Shown: positions 29,501 to 38,997, numbered from the stretch's first letter. The stretch is 64,000 nt of DNA from Pseudaquidulcibacter saccharophilus (GCF_019455445.1 NZ_JAHWUS010000002.1:496001-560000), one strand, 5' to 3'. Translations and numbers: made by a program. The notes: generated by a model not told the origin, from the sequence alone.

Positions 29501-31000
29501 TTATTCTTTTGCTTTAGCAGCTTTTTTAGCAGGTGCTTTTTTAGGCTTTTCTTCAGAAGCAGCTTCGTCCTTAGCTTTTGCAGCTTTCTTAGGTTTCTCT
29601 TCGCTGGTTTCTTCTTTTTTAGCCTTAGGAGCCGCTTTTTTAGCTTTTGCAGGTTTTGCATCCGCTTGTGGCTCTTCGTCTTCTGCCTCTAATTCTTCAC
29701 GAGTTACTTTTACGTCGTCAACTTTTGCTTTTGAAAGTACGTAATCAACAACTTTTTCTTCATAAAGAGGTGCGCGTAGTTGCGCCATCATGTTTGGATT
29801 CTTTTGGAAGAATTCAAGAACTTGACGCTCTTGGCCTGGGTAGCGAGAAGCTTCACGGAAAAGTGCGCCTTGAAGTTCTTGATCAGTAATTTGTACTTCA
29901 CCAACGCGACCGATTTCAGCCAAAACTAAGCCAAGACGTACACGACGTTCTGCAATAACTTTATATTCACCCTTAAGCTCGTCTTCTGATTTGCCTTCAT
30001 CATCTGGGTCAACATTGCCTTGCGCTTTATCAGCTTGAACCTGCTGCCAAATAGCGTCAAATTCAGCCTCAACCATTTTTGGTGGCAATTCAAATGAATG
30101 TGAAGCATCCAACGCATCAAGCAATGAACGTTTTGCTTTTGTACGAGAAAGTGATGCAAACTGACGCTCGATATCAGCTTTGACAGCGTCTTTCAAAGAA
30201 TCAAGGGTTTCAAGACCAACAGTTTTCGCAAGCTCATCATCGATTTTGCTTTCTTTTGGCGCCTTAACTTCTTTGACTTTGATGTCAAAAGTTGCTGCTT
30301 TACCCGCAAGCTCGACAACGCCGTAATCAGCAGGGAAAGTTACGTTAATGACAGTTTCATCTTCTGCCTTAACGCCAACAAGCGCATCTTCAAAACCAGG
30401 AATGAAGGTGTTTGACCCAAGAACAACTTGTGCGTCATTCGCCGCACCACCTTGGAACTCAACACCGTCAATTTTACCAACGAAATCACAAATAACCGCA
30501 TCGCCATTTTTGGCTTTGCCAGTTTTTGCTTCATATGCTTTTGAGTTAGCTGCAATTTCTTCAAGTGCTTTGGTAACTTCTTCTTCAGTTGCTTCGGTAA
30601 CTGGACGAGTAATTGAAAGCGTTGCAACATCAACAACTTCAAACTCAGGTAAGATATCCATAGAAACATCAAATACCAATGCAGCTTTACCATCAAGAAT
30701 GGCATCAACATTATCAACATTGCCAACTTCTGGATTAGACGCCGGGCGAACATTATTGTCATTAACTGCTTGGTCGATACCTTTTTGAACCAATTCGTTC
30801 AAAAGATCGCCCATAATGCCTTTACCATAAAGACGCTTAACATGTGCAGTTGGCACTTTGCCTTTACGGAAACCTTTTAGGTTTAGAGTTGGTGCAATTT
30901 CTTTAATTTTCGCATCCAAAGACTCATTCAATTCGGCAACTTCAACAGTGATATTATAAACAACGGACAAACCGTCTTTTGATTTCTCAGTAATTTTCAT
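29501..31000 (-). CDS. tig: Trigger factor
   Basis: Ribosome-associated chaperone and peptidyl-prolyl isomerase. 499 aa. The N-terminal ribosome-binding domain contains GFRKGKVPTAHVKRLYGKG (the signature loop), the FKBP-type isomerase domain spans about residues 150-235 (GDAVICDFVGKIDGVEFQGG), and a helical chaperone domain follows to about 435. After that comes a 60-residue low-complexity tail rich in Lys, Ala, Glu and Pro with two copies of EEKPKKA; similar tails are known in alphaproteobacterial trigger factors. AGGAAG precedes the ATG. It heads the tig-clpP-clpX-lon block. Confidence 0.97.
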   Translation of the reverse strand: MKITEKSKDGLSVVYNITVEVAELNESLDAKIKEIAPTLNLKGFRKGKVPTAHVKRLYGKGIMGDLLNELVQKGIDQAVNDNNVRPASNPEVGNVDNVDAILDGKAALVFDVSMDILPEFEVVDVATLSITRPVTEATEEEVTKALEEIAANSKAYEAKTGKAKNGDAVICDFVGKIDGVEFQGGAANDAQVVLGSNTFIPGFEDALVGVKAEDETVINVTFPADYGVVELAGKAATFDIKVKEVKAPKESKIDDELAKTVGLETLDSLKDAVKADIERQFASLSRTKAKRSLLDALDASHSFELPPKMVEAEFDAIWQQVQADKAQGNVDPDDEGKSEDELKGEYKVIAERRVRLGLVLAEIGRVGEVQITDQELQGALFREASRYPGQERQVLEFFQKNPNMMAQLRAPLYEEKVVDYVLSKAKVDDVKVTREELEAEDEEPQADAKPAKAKKAAPKAKKEETSEEKPKKAAKAKDEAASEEKPKKAPAKKAAKAKE

Positions 31001-31185
31001 CTTTTCTTCCTGCGATTGCAGCTTATTTAAACTTAGCTAACCCGCCGATTTATAAGGAAAACCAGACAGAATCCGCCATAAGCAAAACTCGAATGCGCGC
31101 CTATGCCACTAAATTGTTAATTAGTCTAGATTCTGTTATGCTTTTACGCAGTTAATATATAAAACAAATAAGGGCAGGAAATTGG

Positions 31186-31584
31186 ATGTTATCGCAAATT
31201 TTATTTGTATTGGGCGCGGCATCAGCCGTGATTGGGTTTGGATTCCTAATTGGTTTATCACAAAACATTACGATTGATAATGAACTGGCAAGACAGGCTG
31301 CATATAATTATGATTCCAACATCATATTTGATAAATTGATTATTTCTGATGATAAAACAGCCGCACTTACGCTCTCTAATAAAGGAATACTATTATTTAA
31401 AGCTATAGGAAGCCGCGTTTCTGTTAGAATTATTAGCAAAAATAATATTGAAAAACATGGTGAAGTAATTCTTTTTGCTTTGCATGACTTAGGCTTTCCA
31501 GATTTCAAAACCCGATTTCATAATAATAATAATATTGAAACTCTGTTTGAAGAACCGAATTTAGGAGGGGCTGCAAATGCTTGA
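31186..31584 (+). CDS. Small membrane-anchored protein of unknown function
   Basis: 132 aa. An N-terminal hydrophobic segment (ILFVLGAASAVIGFGFLIGL, residues 5-24) is probably a membrane anchor or uncleaved signal. The soluble part has a hydrophobic-alternating beta pattern around residues 45-95 and an Asn run (HNNNNIE) near 113. I recognise no family. It overlaps the next gene, a sterol-desaturase-type hydroxylase, by 8 bp (ATGCTTGA), so the two are translationally coupled and it may act with that enzyme. The 185-base gap upstream shows no gene. Confidence 0.75.
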   Translation: MLSQILFVLGAASAVIGFGFLIGLSQNITIDNELARQAAYNYDSNIIFDKLIISDDKTAALTLSNKGILLFKAIGSRVSVRIISKNNIEKHGEVILFALHDLGFPDFKTRFHNNNNIETLFEEPNLGGAANA

Positions 31585-32488
31585 TTATGTGCCGCTTAAC
31601 CTTCCCTCGCCTGTTGTTTGGGCGACCCCATTTTTTGGATTTCTTGTAATTACAGAAATGCTATATTCAAAATTTGGAAAATCAAAAACTGCTAACTATG
31701 AAGCAAAGGATAGCTTCGCAAGCCTTATGATGGGGGTTGGAAATCAAATTATTGGCTTTGCGACCGCGTCACTATTTTTTGCAATTACTGTGTTTGCATA
31801 CAAACATAGAATGTTTGAAATTGGCACGGGGCCAATTGTCTTTATCGTTTGTTTCTTTTTAGAGGATCTATCTTTTTATTGGTTTCATAGAATCTCACAC
31901 GAAAGTCGTTATTTTTGGGCAAGCCATATAATACATCATTCTTCGCAACATTATAATTTATCAACCGCTTTGCGACAAACTTGGACTGGTACATTGTCAG
32001 GTGGTTTTATATTTTGGTTGCCTTTGGCCTTTCTAGGTTTCCATCCAGCGATGATTGGCTTCTTTTCTGGCCTAAGTTTGGTTTATCAATTTTGGATTCA
32101 TACCGAAGCAATTGATAAAATGCCAAAATGGTTTGAGGCAATTTTAAACACCCCAAGTCATCACCGTGTCCATCATGCCGTAAACCCTGATTATCTGGAT
32201 GCAAATTATGCCGGCGTTTTTATAATTTGGGATAAAATATTTGGTACATATGTTGATGAAAACGAAAACAACAAGCCAAAATATGGCGTTGTTACCAATA
32301 TTGCCACCTTTAACCCATTACGGATTGCGTTTCATGAATGGTTTGGAATTTTCAAAGATATCACAACTGCAAAACCAAATCACATTATTGGATACTTATT
32401 TGGCCCACCCGGATGGTCACCAGATGGCAGTAGAAAGACCAGTAAGATTATAAAGCAAGAACGCATCGATAATAAAACTCAAACCTAA
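31577..32488 (+). CDS. Sterol desaturase / fatty acid hydroxylase family membrane protein
   Basis: Integral-membrane di-iron oxygenase type, 303 aa with about five hydrophobic segments. The histidine clusters that bind iron are complete: H104 and H108 (FHRISHE), H117, H120, H121 and H125 (SHIIHHSSQH), H175 (WIHTEA), and H196, H199 and H200 (HRVHH). Family members hydroxylate or desaturate sterols, fatty acids, ceramides or carotenoids; the exact lipid cannot be read from sequence. It is co-translated with the small membrane protein upstream and its stop overlaps the convergent 32485-33075 gene by 4 bp. Confidence 0.9.
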   Translation: MLDYVPLNLPSPVVWATPFFGFLVITEMLYSKFGKSKTANYEAKDSFASLMMGVGNQIIGFATASLFFAITVFAYKHRMFEIGTGPIVFIVCFFLEDLSFYWFHRISHESRYFWASHIIHHSSQHYNLSTALRQTWTGTLSGGFIFWLPLAFLGFHPAMIGFFSGLSLVYQFWIHTEAIDKMPKWFEAILNTPSHHRVHHAVNPDYLDANYAGVFIIWDKIFGTYVDENENNKPKYGVVTNIATFNPLRIAFHEWFGIFKDITTAKPNHIIGYLFGPPGWSPDGSRKTSKIIKQERIDNKTQT

Positions 32489-33075
32489 TCATCCATCCCT
32501 TTCCCGTTCAATATTTTGGGAATATATTTTTCAATACGGGAAATTCTTGTTTTTTGTTGTTTAGCACTAGAAAAATAAAGTAGATATGCGCGTTGTCGCC
32601 CTGGCGTTAATTTTTCGAATGCCATCTTTAGAACTACATCCACATTAAATAAATTCAACAATTCGGGGACTATTACAAACTCTTCGGTTTTCTTAAATTC
32701 AACTTTTACACCTGAATTTTCAACTGCAACTGCCTGCGCAATATACTCCTTTATCATATTTTGCATTGATAGGATCTGTTGAGAATTTTTAAACCTAATT
32801 TGTCGGGCCGATTGCACGTTGTCTGTTTGTTTTATCAATATGTTGGCATTATCATTCAAAAGGGTACCTTTGAAAAACAATAATGCACAATATTCTTTGA
32901 ATCCATGAATTAGGAATACATTAGCGTCGTTCAGGGTATAGCAAGGCTTACCCCATTTAAACTCTTCTAAAAGTTCTGTCTCTCTTGCAATATTTATCAA
33001 TAGCCTAAATTCTTCATTCCAGAGTTTGGCTTTATCTATAAATTCAATGACTTTTGGGTTTTCCTTATATTGCAT
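32485..33075 (-). CDS. YdeI/OmdA-like protein with DUF1801 domain
   Basis: 196 aa. The N-terminal half matches the DUF1801 pattern (KPCYTLNDANVFLIHGFKEY, then ALLFFKGTLL), and the C-terminal half matches the bacteriocin-protection/OmdA type (LTPGRQRAYLLYFSSAKQQK TRISRIEKY split across a basic helix). Soluble, no signal peptide. Function of this family is not established; the name 'bacteriocin protection' derives from a distant homologue. It stands alone, convergent with the hydroxylase gene, with no terminator between them. Confidence 0.82.
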   Translation of the reverse strand: MQYKENPKVIEFIDKAKLWNEEFRLLINIARETELLEEFKWGKPCYTLNDANVFLIHGFKEYCALLFFKGTLLNDNANILIKQTDNVQSARQIRFKNSQQILSMQNMIKEYIAQAVAVENSGVKVEFKKTEEFVIVPELLNLFNVDVVLKMAFEKLTPGRQRAYLLYFSSAKQQKTRISRIEKYIPKILNGKGMDD

Positions 33076-33133
33076 TTAAAACCTCGTTATGTGCAAGGTT
33101 AAATATATCTAAGAAAATAAAAATATTAATAGA

Positions 33134-33169
33134 GCAAAATAAAAAAAGCCTGAACTAAGTTCAGGCTTT
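33134..33169 (-). terminator. Terminator after tRNA-Leu
   Basis: AAAGCCTGAACT (33145-33156) and AGTTCAGGCTTT (33158-33169) are perfect reverse complements. In RNA this forms about ten pairs with a tight loop. On the minus strand the stem is followed by TTTTATTTTG after its own T-rich end. It lies 12 bp past the tRNA-Leu 3' end. Confidence 0.85.
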
Positions 33170-33180
33170 AATTTTACTTA

Positions 33181-33265
33181 TGGTGCGGACGGAGAGAGTC
33201 GAACTCTCACGCCTCGCGGCGCTGGAACCTAAATCCAGTGCGTCTACCAGTTTCGCCACGTCCGC
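33181..33265 (-). tRNA. tRNA-Leu (UAG)
   Basis: 85 nt with CCA encoded and the long variable arm of class II tRNAs. Acceptor GCGGACG pairs with CGTCCGC, discriminator A. The anticodon stem CTGGA/TCCAG carries loop TTTAGGT, giving anticodon UAG. The variable arm is GCCGCGAGGC-type and the T-arm GAGAGTTCGACTCTC is perfect. A terminator follows. Confidence 0.97.
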
Positions 33266-33335
33266 ACTACATAAGTGGCGGGTTTATTCCTAAAAAATAA
33301 GCCAAAGGTCAATCATGAATTTCAGGTTTTACTGC

Positions 33336-34127
33336 TTAAACTTTCAAAGCCTTTATAAATTCGTATGCAATAAGGCTGCAAGAACCCAAATCTGCGTTCT
33401 CCCATGCCATAATTAGATTGCGATCTTTGGCAACGATGAAGGGAATCTCCCCGCCTATTGCTGCGGTTTTTATTGCAGGAAGCAATTTATCAGCCAAAGT
33501 TTGCGCACTGTCCCGTGCAGTTAAGTTATTATATGACCATGCTTCACATAACAGTTCAGGCGGCAAAGTAACAGGAACCAGTTTTTTGTCGGTCGGCAAC
33601 CCGTAAACCCAAAATTTTCCACGCGCATTGAATAGAACCATAGTTTTAAATGGTTCCTTGACCCTAATCACACAATATTTATATGGCGATGATTGTAGTA
33701 ACACAATTGGGCAGTCTAAAAATTTGCCAGAAACACAATCTTCAAACTCGCGCATATCTTTTTGAATTAATGAAACTTTCTCAATTTCATCAAATGCCGC
33801 CATAATCGCGGCTTTGGCAATTGTACCACGTGTTTGCTTTTCAGGAAGCTGACTAGTTTTTTCTTCTTTCGAAATATCCAAAAGCAGTTTTATGGCAAGC
33901 CAAACACCAATTATAAGAACTAAAAATGGAATTATTGAAAATATTGTCTGAAATATGCCGGGCAATTTATATGCAACAGGCGCAAACAACGCCATTAACA
34001 CAAAACCGAGAATCACCAACGCGGCAGAAAATGCAAGTTTCTGACCATTTCCGCCCATACGTTCTTTGGCAGCAGCAATGGCAAATTTTGCTTTTTGTAT
34101 ATTTTCTTTACTAAATGGGTTTTGCAT
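33336..34127 (-). CDS. Membrane protein of unknown function downstream of mfd
   Basis: 263 aa. Two hydrophobic helices (about residues 33-50 and 60-83) follow a basic N-terminal segment rich in Lys and Ala; the remainder (about 85-263) is a predicted cytoplasmic domain with alternating strands and helices. Phrases such as VLFNARGKFWVYGLPTDKKL and IPFIVAKDRNLIMAWENADL do not match a family I know. It lies 26 bp downstream of mfd, so it is probably co-transcribed. No catalytic motif is visible, and I do not assign a function. Confidence 0.75.
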   Translation of the reverse strand: MQNPFSKENIQKAKFAIAAAKERMGGNGQKLAFSAALVILGFVLMALFAPVAYKLPGIFQTIFSIIPFLVLIIGVWLAIKLLLDISKEEKTSQLPEKQTRGTIAKAAIMAAFDEIEKVSLIQKDMREFEDCVSGKFLDCPIVLLQSSPYKYCVIRVKEPFKTMVLFNARGKFWVYGLPTDKKLVPVTLPPELLCEAWSYNNLTARDSAQTLADKLLPAIKTAAIGGEIPFIVAKDRNLIMAWENADLGSCSLIAYEFIKALKV

Positions 34128-34153
34128 ACCAAAACGCTTAGCATGACTCGTAT

Positions 34154-37100
34154 TTATGCACAGGCATTAATAATCGCATTAATTGCCGCACGCGCACCTT
34201 TTATTTTCGCATTATCAGTCTGCCAATTGCCATTAATAGTCATTTTGCCATCTGGACGAAGTCTGAACATTGCGGGCTGAGATTGAACCAAATTAATAAG
34301 CTTCATTGGATCTGGTGCAAATTCATCTTTAAAGTTTGCTATAGCACCATTTGGCGTAATAACGAGTTTTTCAATACCAACTTTCTTACATAATGCTTTT
34401 AGGCCTGCCACCTCTATTAAATGGCTAACCTCAAGAGGCATTTTGCCGAATCTATCAATTAATTCGGCGACAAAGCCATCACGCTCATCATCATTTTCAA
34501 GTTCAGCAAGACGACGATATAATGATAGGCGCAAGCCAAGGTCAGGCACATATTCTTCTGGTATCAATACAGCAAGACCAATTGAAATGTTTGGCGACCA
34601 TGATTTTGAATTAGTGATGCCATCTTCATTTTTAAGCTCGGCGACGGCTTCTTCAAGCATTTGTTGATAAAGCTCGACACCAACTTCTTTTATATTACCT
34701 GATTGCTCTTCACCCAATAAATTACCGCCACCACGCATATCCAAATCATGACTAGCAATTTGGAAACCGGCACCAAGTGTATCAAGTGATTGTAAAATCT
34801 TTAGACGCTTTTCAGCTTGCGGAGTAATTTTAAATGTATCTGGAATGGTAAGATATGCGTAAGCTCGCGATTTAGAGCGACCAACACGGCCACGAAGTTG
34901 ATAAGCAGCAGCCAAACCAAGCATATCAGAACGCCAAACAATCAAAGTATTGGCGCGCGGTATATCAATTCCAGACTCAACAATAGTTGTCGCCAATAAA
35001 ACGTCAAAATCGCCATCGTAAAATGCATTGATTATGGGCTCAATTTCGGTTGGTGGCATTTGCCCATGAACGGTTCTGAATTTAACTTCTGGCAAATTGT
35101 CACGTAAAAATTCTTCAATTGGCTTTAAATGCTCAATACGTGGCGCAACAAAGAATGTCTGGCCACCACGATATTTTTCACGCAAAATTGCTTCACGAAT
35201 TGTAACCGCATCGAATGGGGTGACATAGGTGCGAATTGCAAGCCTATCAACAGGTGGTGTCGCAATAATAGACATTTCACGGATGCCAGAAAGAGACATT
35301 TGCAATGTGCGAGGAATTGGTGTTGCCGTAAGTGTTAGGAAATGGGTATCGGCACGCATTTCTTTTAAGCGTTCTTTATGCTTGACACCAAAATGTTGTT
35401 CTTCATCAACAATTACCATCCCCAAATCATTAAAGGATACTTGTTTCGATAAAACTGCATGTGTACCAACAACAATATCAACGCGACCATCTGCAAGACA
35501 GTTGCGGGTTTCATTTGCCTCTTTTGAGCCAACCATACGCGATAATTGTCGGACACGAATTGGAAGGCCGTTAAAACGTTCGGAAAAGGTTTTATAATGC
35601 TGTCGCGCAAGAAGTGTTGTAGGGCAAACGACAGCAACCTGTCGCCCACTCATCGCAACAGTGAATGCAGCACGTAATGCAACTTCGGTTTTACCAAAGC
35701 CAACATCACCGCAAATAAGCCTATCCATTGGCTTGCCAGCTTGTAAATCTTCTAATACATCATCAATTGCATTGAGCTGATCTTCGGTTTCATCATATGG
35801 GAACCGCGCACAAAACTCTTCATAAACGCCCTGAATTGGGCTTATAACATCGGTTTTTTGCGAAGAACGAACTGCGGCAATACGAATAAGCCCAGCAGCC
35901 ATTTCAAGCAGGCGTTTTTTTGCCCTAGCTTTGCGACCTTGCCACGCAACACCGCCAAGTTTATCAAGAATTGCCTCTGCGCCATCGGCCCCATAACGAC
36001 TAATAAGGTCAATATTCTCGACTGGTAAGAATAATTTATCGCCGCCTTGATAAATAAGCTCAAGACAGTCGTGAGGCGACCCCATAACTTCGAGGGTTTT
36101 TAAACCATCATATCTGCCGATACCGTGATCAATGTGAACAATTAAGTCACCGGCATTAAGGCTTGATGCCTCCATTAAGAAGTTTGATGATTTGCGGCGT
36201 TTTCTTCCACGCCCTAACCTATCACCCAAGACATCTTGTTCAGAAATGATAACCAAATTACCAATTTCAAAACCGTGTTCAATTGGAAGAACAGCAAGTC
36301 CAATATTGGTTTTTAGCATCACACCCAATGCATCAAAATTCGGCAATGAATAAAGATTTTCCATGCCATGTTCGGTTAAGACATGCGCCAAACGTTCAGC
36401 TGAACCTTCGGTCCAGGCGGCAATTACCACATCTTTTTTATCTTTTTTAAGGGTGCGTATATAATCGCGCAGACTTTCCCAGACATTTATATTTGTATCG
36501 GCACGTTCTGGTGCAAAATCACGTGATGGCTTGGAATTTATATTTATTGCCGCCCCTTCAAGCCCAGAAACAAATGGATTAAATCCACGTTGCTTATAAT
36601 TAGAAGATACCTTTTCAATATCTTTTAAATCAAGATATAAACTATTTGGTTTTAATGCCTTATATGGCGATGAGCCTTTTGGTGGCGGCACAAGACGTGC
36701 CTGATAATAGTCTTCAATAAGTTTTTCGCGCTCGGCAAGCGCGTTTTCAAGCCCATGTTCATAACAAAAAATTGTTGTGTCTGGTACATAATCAAACAAG
36801 CTTTCGAGATGGTCAAAAAACATTGGCAACCAATGCTCCATTCCATTGCGTTTAATCTTACTGCTTACACTTTCATAAAGTGCATCACCTTGCGGCGCAC
36901 CAAATTTTTCAAGATAGTTGGTTCGAAACAAGCTAATGCAATCATTATCTAGCAAAACCTCTGAAACCGGAACCAGTGACAAAGCCTCTAGCTTATCTAT
37001 TGAACGCTGGGTTTCGACATCAAAAGTTCTAATGCTTTCAATATTGTCACCAAATAAATCCAGCCTGACAGGTGATTGCATTTGCGGCGCAAATAAATCA

Positions 37101-37615
37101 ATCACCCCACCACGAATTGCAAACTCACCCTTTTCACGGACCGTAGCAGTACGATTATATCCATTTGCAGCAAGATAATTTTGCAAATCATCAAGATTTA
37201 TATCGTCACCAACTTTTGCCGAAAATGCCGATTTCAAAAGACGCGCTTTTGGCAATGTCTTTTGCATTAATGCCGATGCAGTAGTTATTAAGACAAAATT
37301 TGCATCACTTTTTAAATTTGCAAGACGCGAAAGTGTTGCCAAGCGCATTGCCGAAATTTCTCCCGCCGGCCCTACTCTATCATATGGCAAACAATCCCAT
37401 GATGGTAGTCGTAAAACCTCAATTTTAGGGGCAAAGAACTTTATCCCATTTGCAAATTTCTGTGCCGCCTGATCATCAGTTGCAACATAAACAAATTGCC
37501 CACCCTTTGCCTTGATGCTTTCAGACAAAATAAGAGCATCAACCCCAGAGGCAGCACCTTCAAGGAGAATCTTACCTTCACCATTTTGGAAAATTTGTAA
37601 AAGCGTTTTGTCCAT
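34154..37615 (-). CDS. mfd: Transcription-repair coupling factor
   Basis: DNA translocase that removes RNA polymerase stalled at lesions and recruits UvrA. 1153 aa. Domains in order: UvrB-homology region (LPSWDCLPYDRVGPAGEIS near residue 60-80), RNA-polymerase-interacting CarD-like domain (about 480-560, with GDLIVHIDHGIGRYDGL), DEAD/DEXH helicase with Walker A GDVGFGKTEVA and DEEQHFGVKHKE, helicase C-terminal (ATTIVESGIDIPRANTLIVW, QLRGRVGRS), and the TRCF C-terminal domain. The frame begins GTG ATG GAC; I use the ATG. It lies about 100 bp downstream of sdhE. Confidence 0.97.
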   Translation of the reverse strand: MDKTLLQIFQNGEGKILLEGAASGVDALILSESIKAKGGQFVYVATDDQAAQKFANGIKFFAPKIEVLRLPSWDCLPYDRVGPAGEISAMRLATLSRLANLKSDANFVLITTASALMQKTLPKARLLKSAFSAKVGDDINLDDLQNYLAANGYNRTATVREKGEFAIRGGVIDLFAPQMQSPVRLDLFGDNIESIRTFDVETQRSIDKLEALSLVPVSEVLLDNDCISLFRTNYLEKFGAPQGDALYESVSSKIKRNGMEHWLPMFFDHLESLFDYVPDTTIFCYEHGLENALAEREKLIEDYYQARLVPPPKGSSPYKALKPNSLYLDLKDIEKVSSNYKQRGFNPFVSGLEGAAININSKPSRDFAPERADTNINVWESLRDYIRTLKKDKKDVVIAAWTEGSAERLAHVLTEHGMENLYSLPNFDALGVMLKTNIGLAVLPIEHGFEIGNLVIISEQDVLGDRLGRGRKRRKSSNFLMEASSLNAGDLIVHIDHGIGRYDGLKTLEVMGSPHDCLELIYQGGDKLFLPVENIDLISRYGADGAEAILDKLGGVAWQGRKARAKKRLLEMAAGLIRIAAVRSSQKTDVISPIQGVYEEFCARFPYDETEDQLNAIDDVLEDLQAGKPMDRLICGDVGFGKTEVALRAAFTVAMSGRQVAVVCPTTLLARQHYKTFSERFNGLPIRVRQLSRMVGSKEANETRNCLADGRVDIVVGTHAVLSKQVSFNDLGMVIVDEEQHFGVKHKERLKEMRADTHFLTLTATPIPRTLQMSLSGIREMSIIATPPVDRLAIRTYVTPFDAVTIREAILREKYRGGQTFFVAPRIEHLKPIEEFLRDNLPEVKFRTVHGQMPPTEIEPIINAFYDGDFDVLLATTIVESGIDIPRANTLIVWRSDMLGLAAAYQLRGRVGRSKSRAYAYLTIPDTFKITPQAEKRLKILQSLDTLGAGFQIASHDLDMRGGGNLLGEEQSGNIKEVGVELYQQMLEEAVAELKNEDGITNSKSWSPNISIGLAVLIPEEYVPDLGLRLSLYRRLAELENDDERDGFVAELIDRFGKMPLEVSHLIEVAGLKALCKKVGIEKLVITPNGAIANFKDEFAPDPMKLINLVQSQPAMFRLRPDGKMTINGNWQTDNAKIKGARAAINAIINACA

Positions 37616-37712
37616 CACAAATGCCTATTAAGGTGTGTTAAGGCATTTTTGAAGTGCGTATTACTGTAAAAATTGGTTTTAAGTCTCTAAATCAGAAATT
37701 CAATCTTTGAGC

Positions 37713-38015
37713 TTAAGAATTAATATCACCGACCCAAAGCGTGTTTTTTAAAGTAGCGAATGATTGTAAATCACTTAGGACTTTACCTTTGAATTCTTCT
37801 GGGGCTTCGCGTTGACCAATAATCCAGTAATACACGTCCCAATCTTGTTGATTTAAAAGTGCATCAAACTGATTCAACTCATCATCTGAAAGCGCCTCAA
37901 GGGTTTGATCGGCATATGTGCCCATCAAAAAATCATGCTCCCTAAAGCCACGACGCCATGCGCGGAATCTAAGTTGTTTTATGCGGGTTTCACGGTCAAT
38001 TGTATCTGTGGTCAT
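37713..38015 (-). CDS. sdhE: Succinate dehydrogenase assembly factor SdhE
   Basis: Small FAD-assembly factor (DUF339) that promotes flavinylation of the SdhA subunit. From the ATG at 38015 it is 100 aa. The signature arginine-glycine motif is present in AWRRGFREHDFLMGTYAD, which covers the RGxxE motif, and the acidic helix LSDDELNQFDALLNQQDWD follows. The frame extends six codons upstream to a TTG, which I regard as less likely. Its neighbour in most alphaproteobacteria is recG/mfd, as here. No sdh genes are in the window. Confidence 0.94.
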   Translation of the reverse strand: MTTDTIDRETRIKQLRFRAWRRGFREHDFLMGTYADQTLEALSDDELNQFDALLNQQDWDVYYWIIGQREAPEEFKGKVLSDLQSFATLKNTLWVGDINS

Positions 38016-38041
38016 GATGTGGTCTTTAGACAAATTTTAAA

Positions 38042-38072
38042 CAAAAGAAAAGCCCCCACTTTTGGTGGGGGC
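38042..38072 (-). terminator. Terminator after the SleB-type hydrolase gene
   Basis: GCCCCCAC (38052-38059) pairs with GTGGGGGC (38065-38072), small loop, followed on the minus strand by TTTTCTTTTG. It ends the hydrolase transcript 22 bp past its stop and separates it from sdhE-mfd. Confidence 0.88.
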
Positions 38073-38094
38073 GTTCATTGCGGCTTTGTTACTC

Positions 38095-38796
38095 CTAATT
38101 GCCGCTATAGAAGATGTGTGAACCAATTTGAGCAACTTTTGGGAAAACCCCTGCCCAGCTAGGTCTAACTCGTGAAGCATGGAAATATGTTGCATTTCCA
38201 ACTACACCTGGTTTCCAGCCATCGTACACACGTTGTGCAATCTCCTGAGAACGATTCCATTGTGGACCAGCAGGAGGTGCATTTCTGGTGCAGACCCAAG
38301 AGAATTGGCAAACATTACCTCTTCTTTGACGAACAACACCACAATAAGTTTTTGGATAAGCACGATTGTTAACACGATTAACAATTACTTCGGCAACAGC
38401 AAGTTTACCGCGGTCTGGCTCTCCACGAGCTTCATAATAAACGGCTTGGGCAAGGCAATTGATTTCTCTATCGCGTTCTGAACCCGTAGCAGATATTTTG
38501 CTCATAGTCGGTTGCGGTTGGAAAGCAGCCGCAACTGGCTTTGTGATTGGGGCAACTACGCCCGCAATTTGTGACGCAGCAGCTTCAAGCGCCGCATCAA
38601 TGGAACCCACAGTTGATGACGTCGCTACGGTCGTCTTCTGTGTGGTAATAGTTTCGGTTTCAACCGACATTGGCTTGCCAATATCCGGTCCAGCCATTGC
38701 CTGTGTCGAAATAAAAGACACCGCAATAACAGCCCCTAAAACGGTCGCAGCATCACGCGCGAGGGCTTTAAGAGTACCGCCTAATCTATTAGACAT
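38095..38796 (-). CDS. Cell-wall hydrolase of the SleB/CwlJ family, secreted
   Basis: 233 aa from the chosen ATG. An N-terminal signal peptide (basic start, AATVLGAVIAVSFISTQAMA, cleavage after AMA) is followed by a Thr/Ala-rich linker and the Hydrolase_2 domain from about residue 105. The catalytic Glu lies in CLAQAVYYEARGEPDRGKLA, and ARP-type residues and cysteines (YCGVV, NVCQFSWVC) follow. Relatives cleave muropeptides in spores; in alphaproteobacteria they act on growing peptidoglycan. The frame continues to an ATG at 38856, which would put a second hydrophobic stretch before the signal peptide, so I prefer 38796. Confidence 0.9.
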   Translation of the reverse strand: MSNRLGGTLKALARDAATVLGAVIAVSFISTQAMAGPDIGKPMSVETETITTQKTTVATSSTVGSIDAALEAAASQIAGVVAPITKPVAAAFQPQPTMSKISATGSERDREINCLAQAVYYEARGEPDRGKLAVAEVIVNRVNNRAYPKTYCGVVRQRRGNVCQFSWVCTRNAPPAGPQWNRSQEIAQRVYDGWKPGVVGNATYFHASRVRPSWAGVFPKVAQIGSHIFYSGN

Positions 38797-38887
38797 GGTC
38801 GGGGTTTGACCATAAATAATTAACAAAGGCAACCCAAATATTAATAAATATTCCATAAAAAAAGTGCGGCAACTTGGCGCATAAACA

Positions 38888-38927
38888 ATAAGGCACGGAA
38901 ATTATTGCATTTTTTCCCGTGCCTTAT
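38888..38927 (-). terminator. Stem-loop between ppdK and the SleB gene
   Basis: ATAAGGCACGG (38888-38898) pairs with CCGTGCCTTAT (38917-38927), 11 bp with an 18-nt loop. On the minus strand it is followed by TGTTTAT, a weak U-tract. It lies 70 bp past the ppdK stop and is best read as its terminator. Confidence 0.6.
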
Positions 38928-38997
38928 AATTGTTTTAAATTACATTAAAATGCTGCAATGCCACAAATATGCCACCGAATCAGGCAATTTTCGTAGT

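Noticed and set aside
29462-29692. Plus-strand Phe/Ser/Cys-rich frame opposite the tig tail
   Set aside because: It is the antisense of the Lys/Ala low-complexity tail of trigger factor; composition and lack of a ribosome binding site make it a shadow frame.
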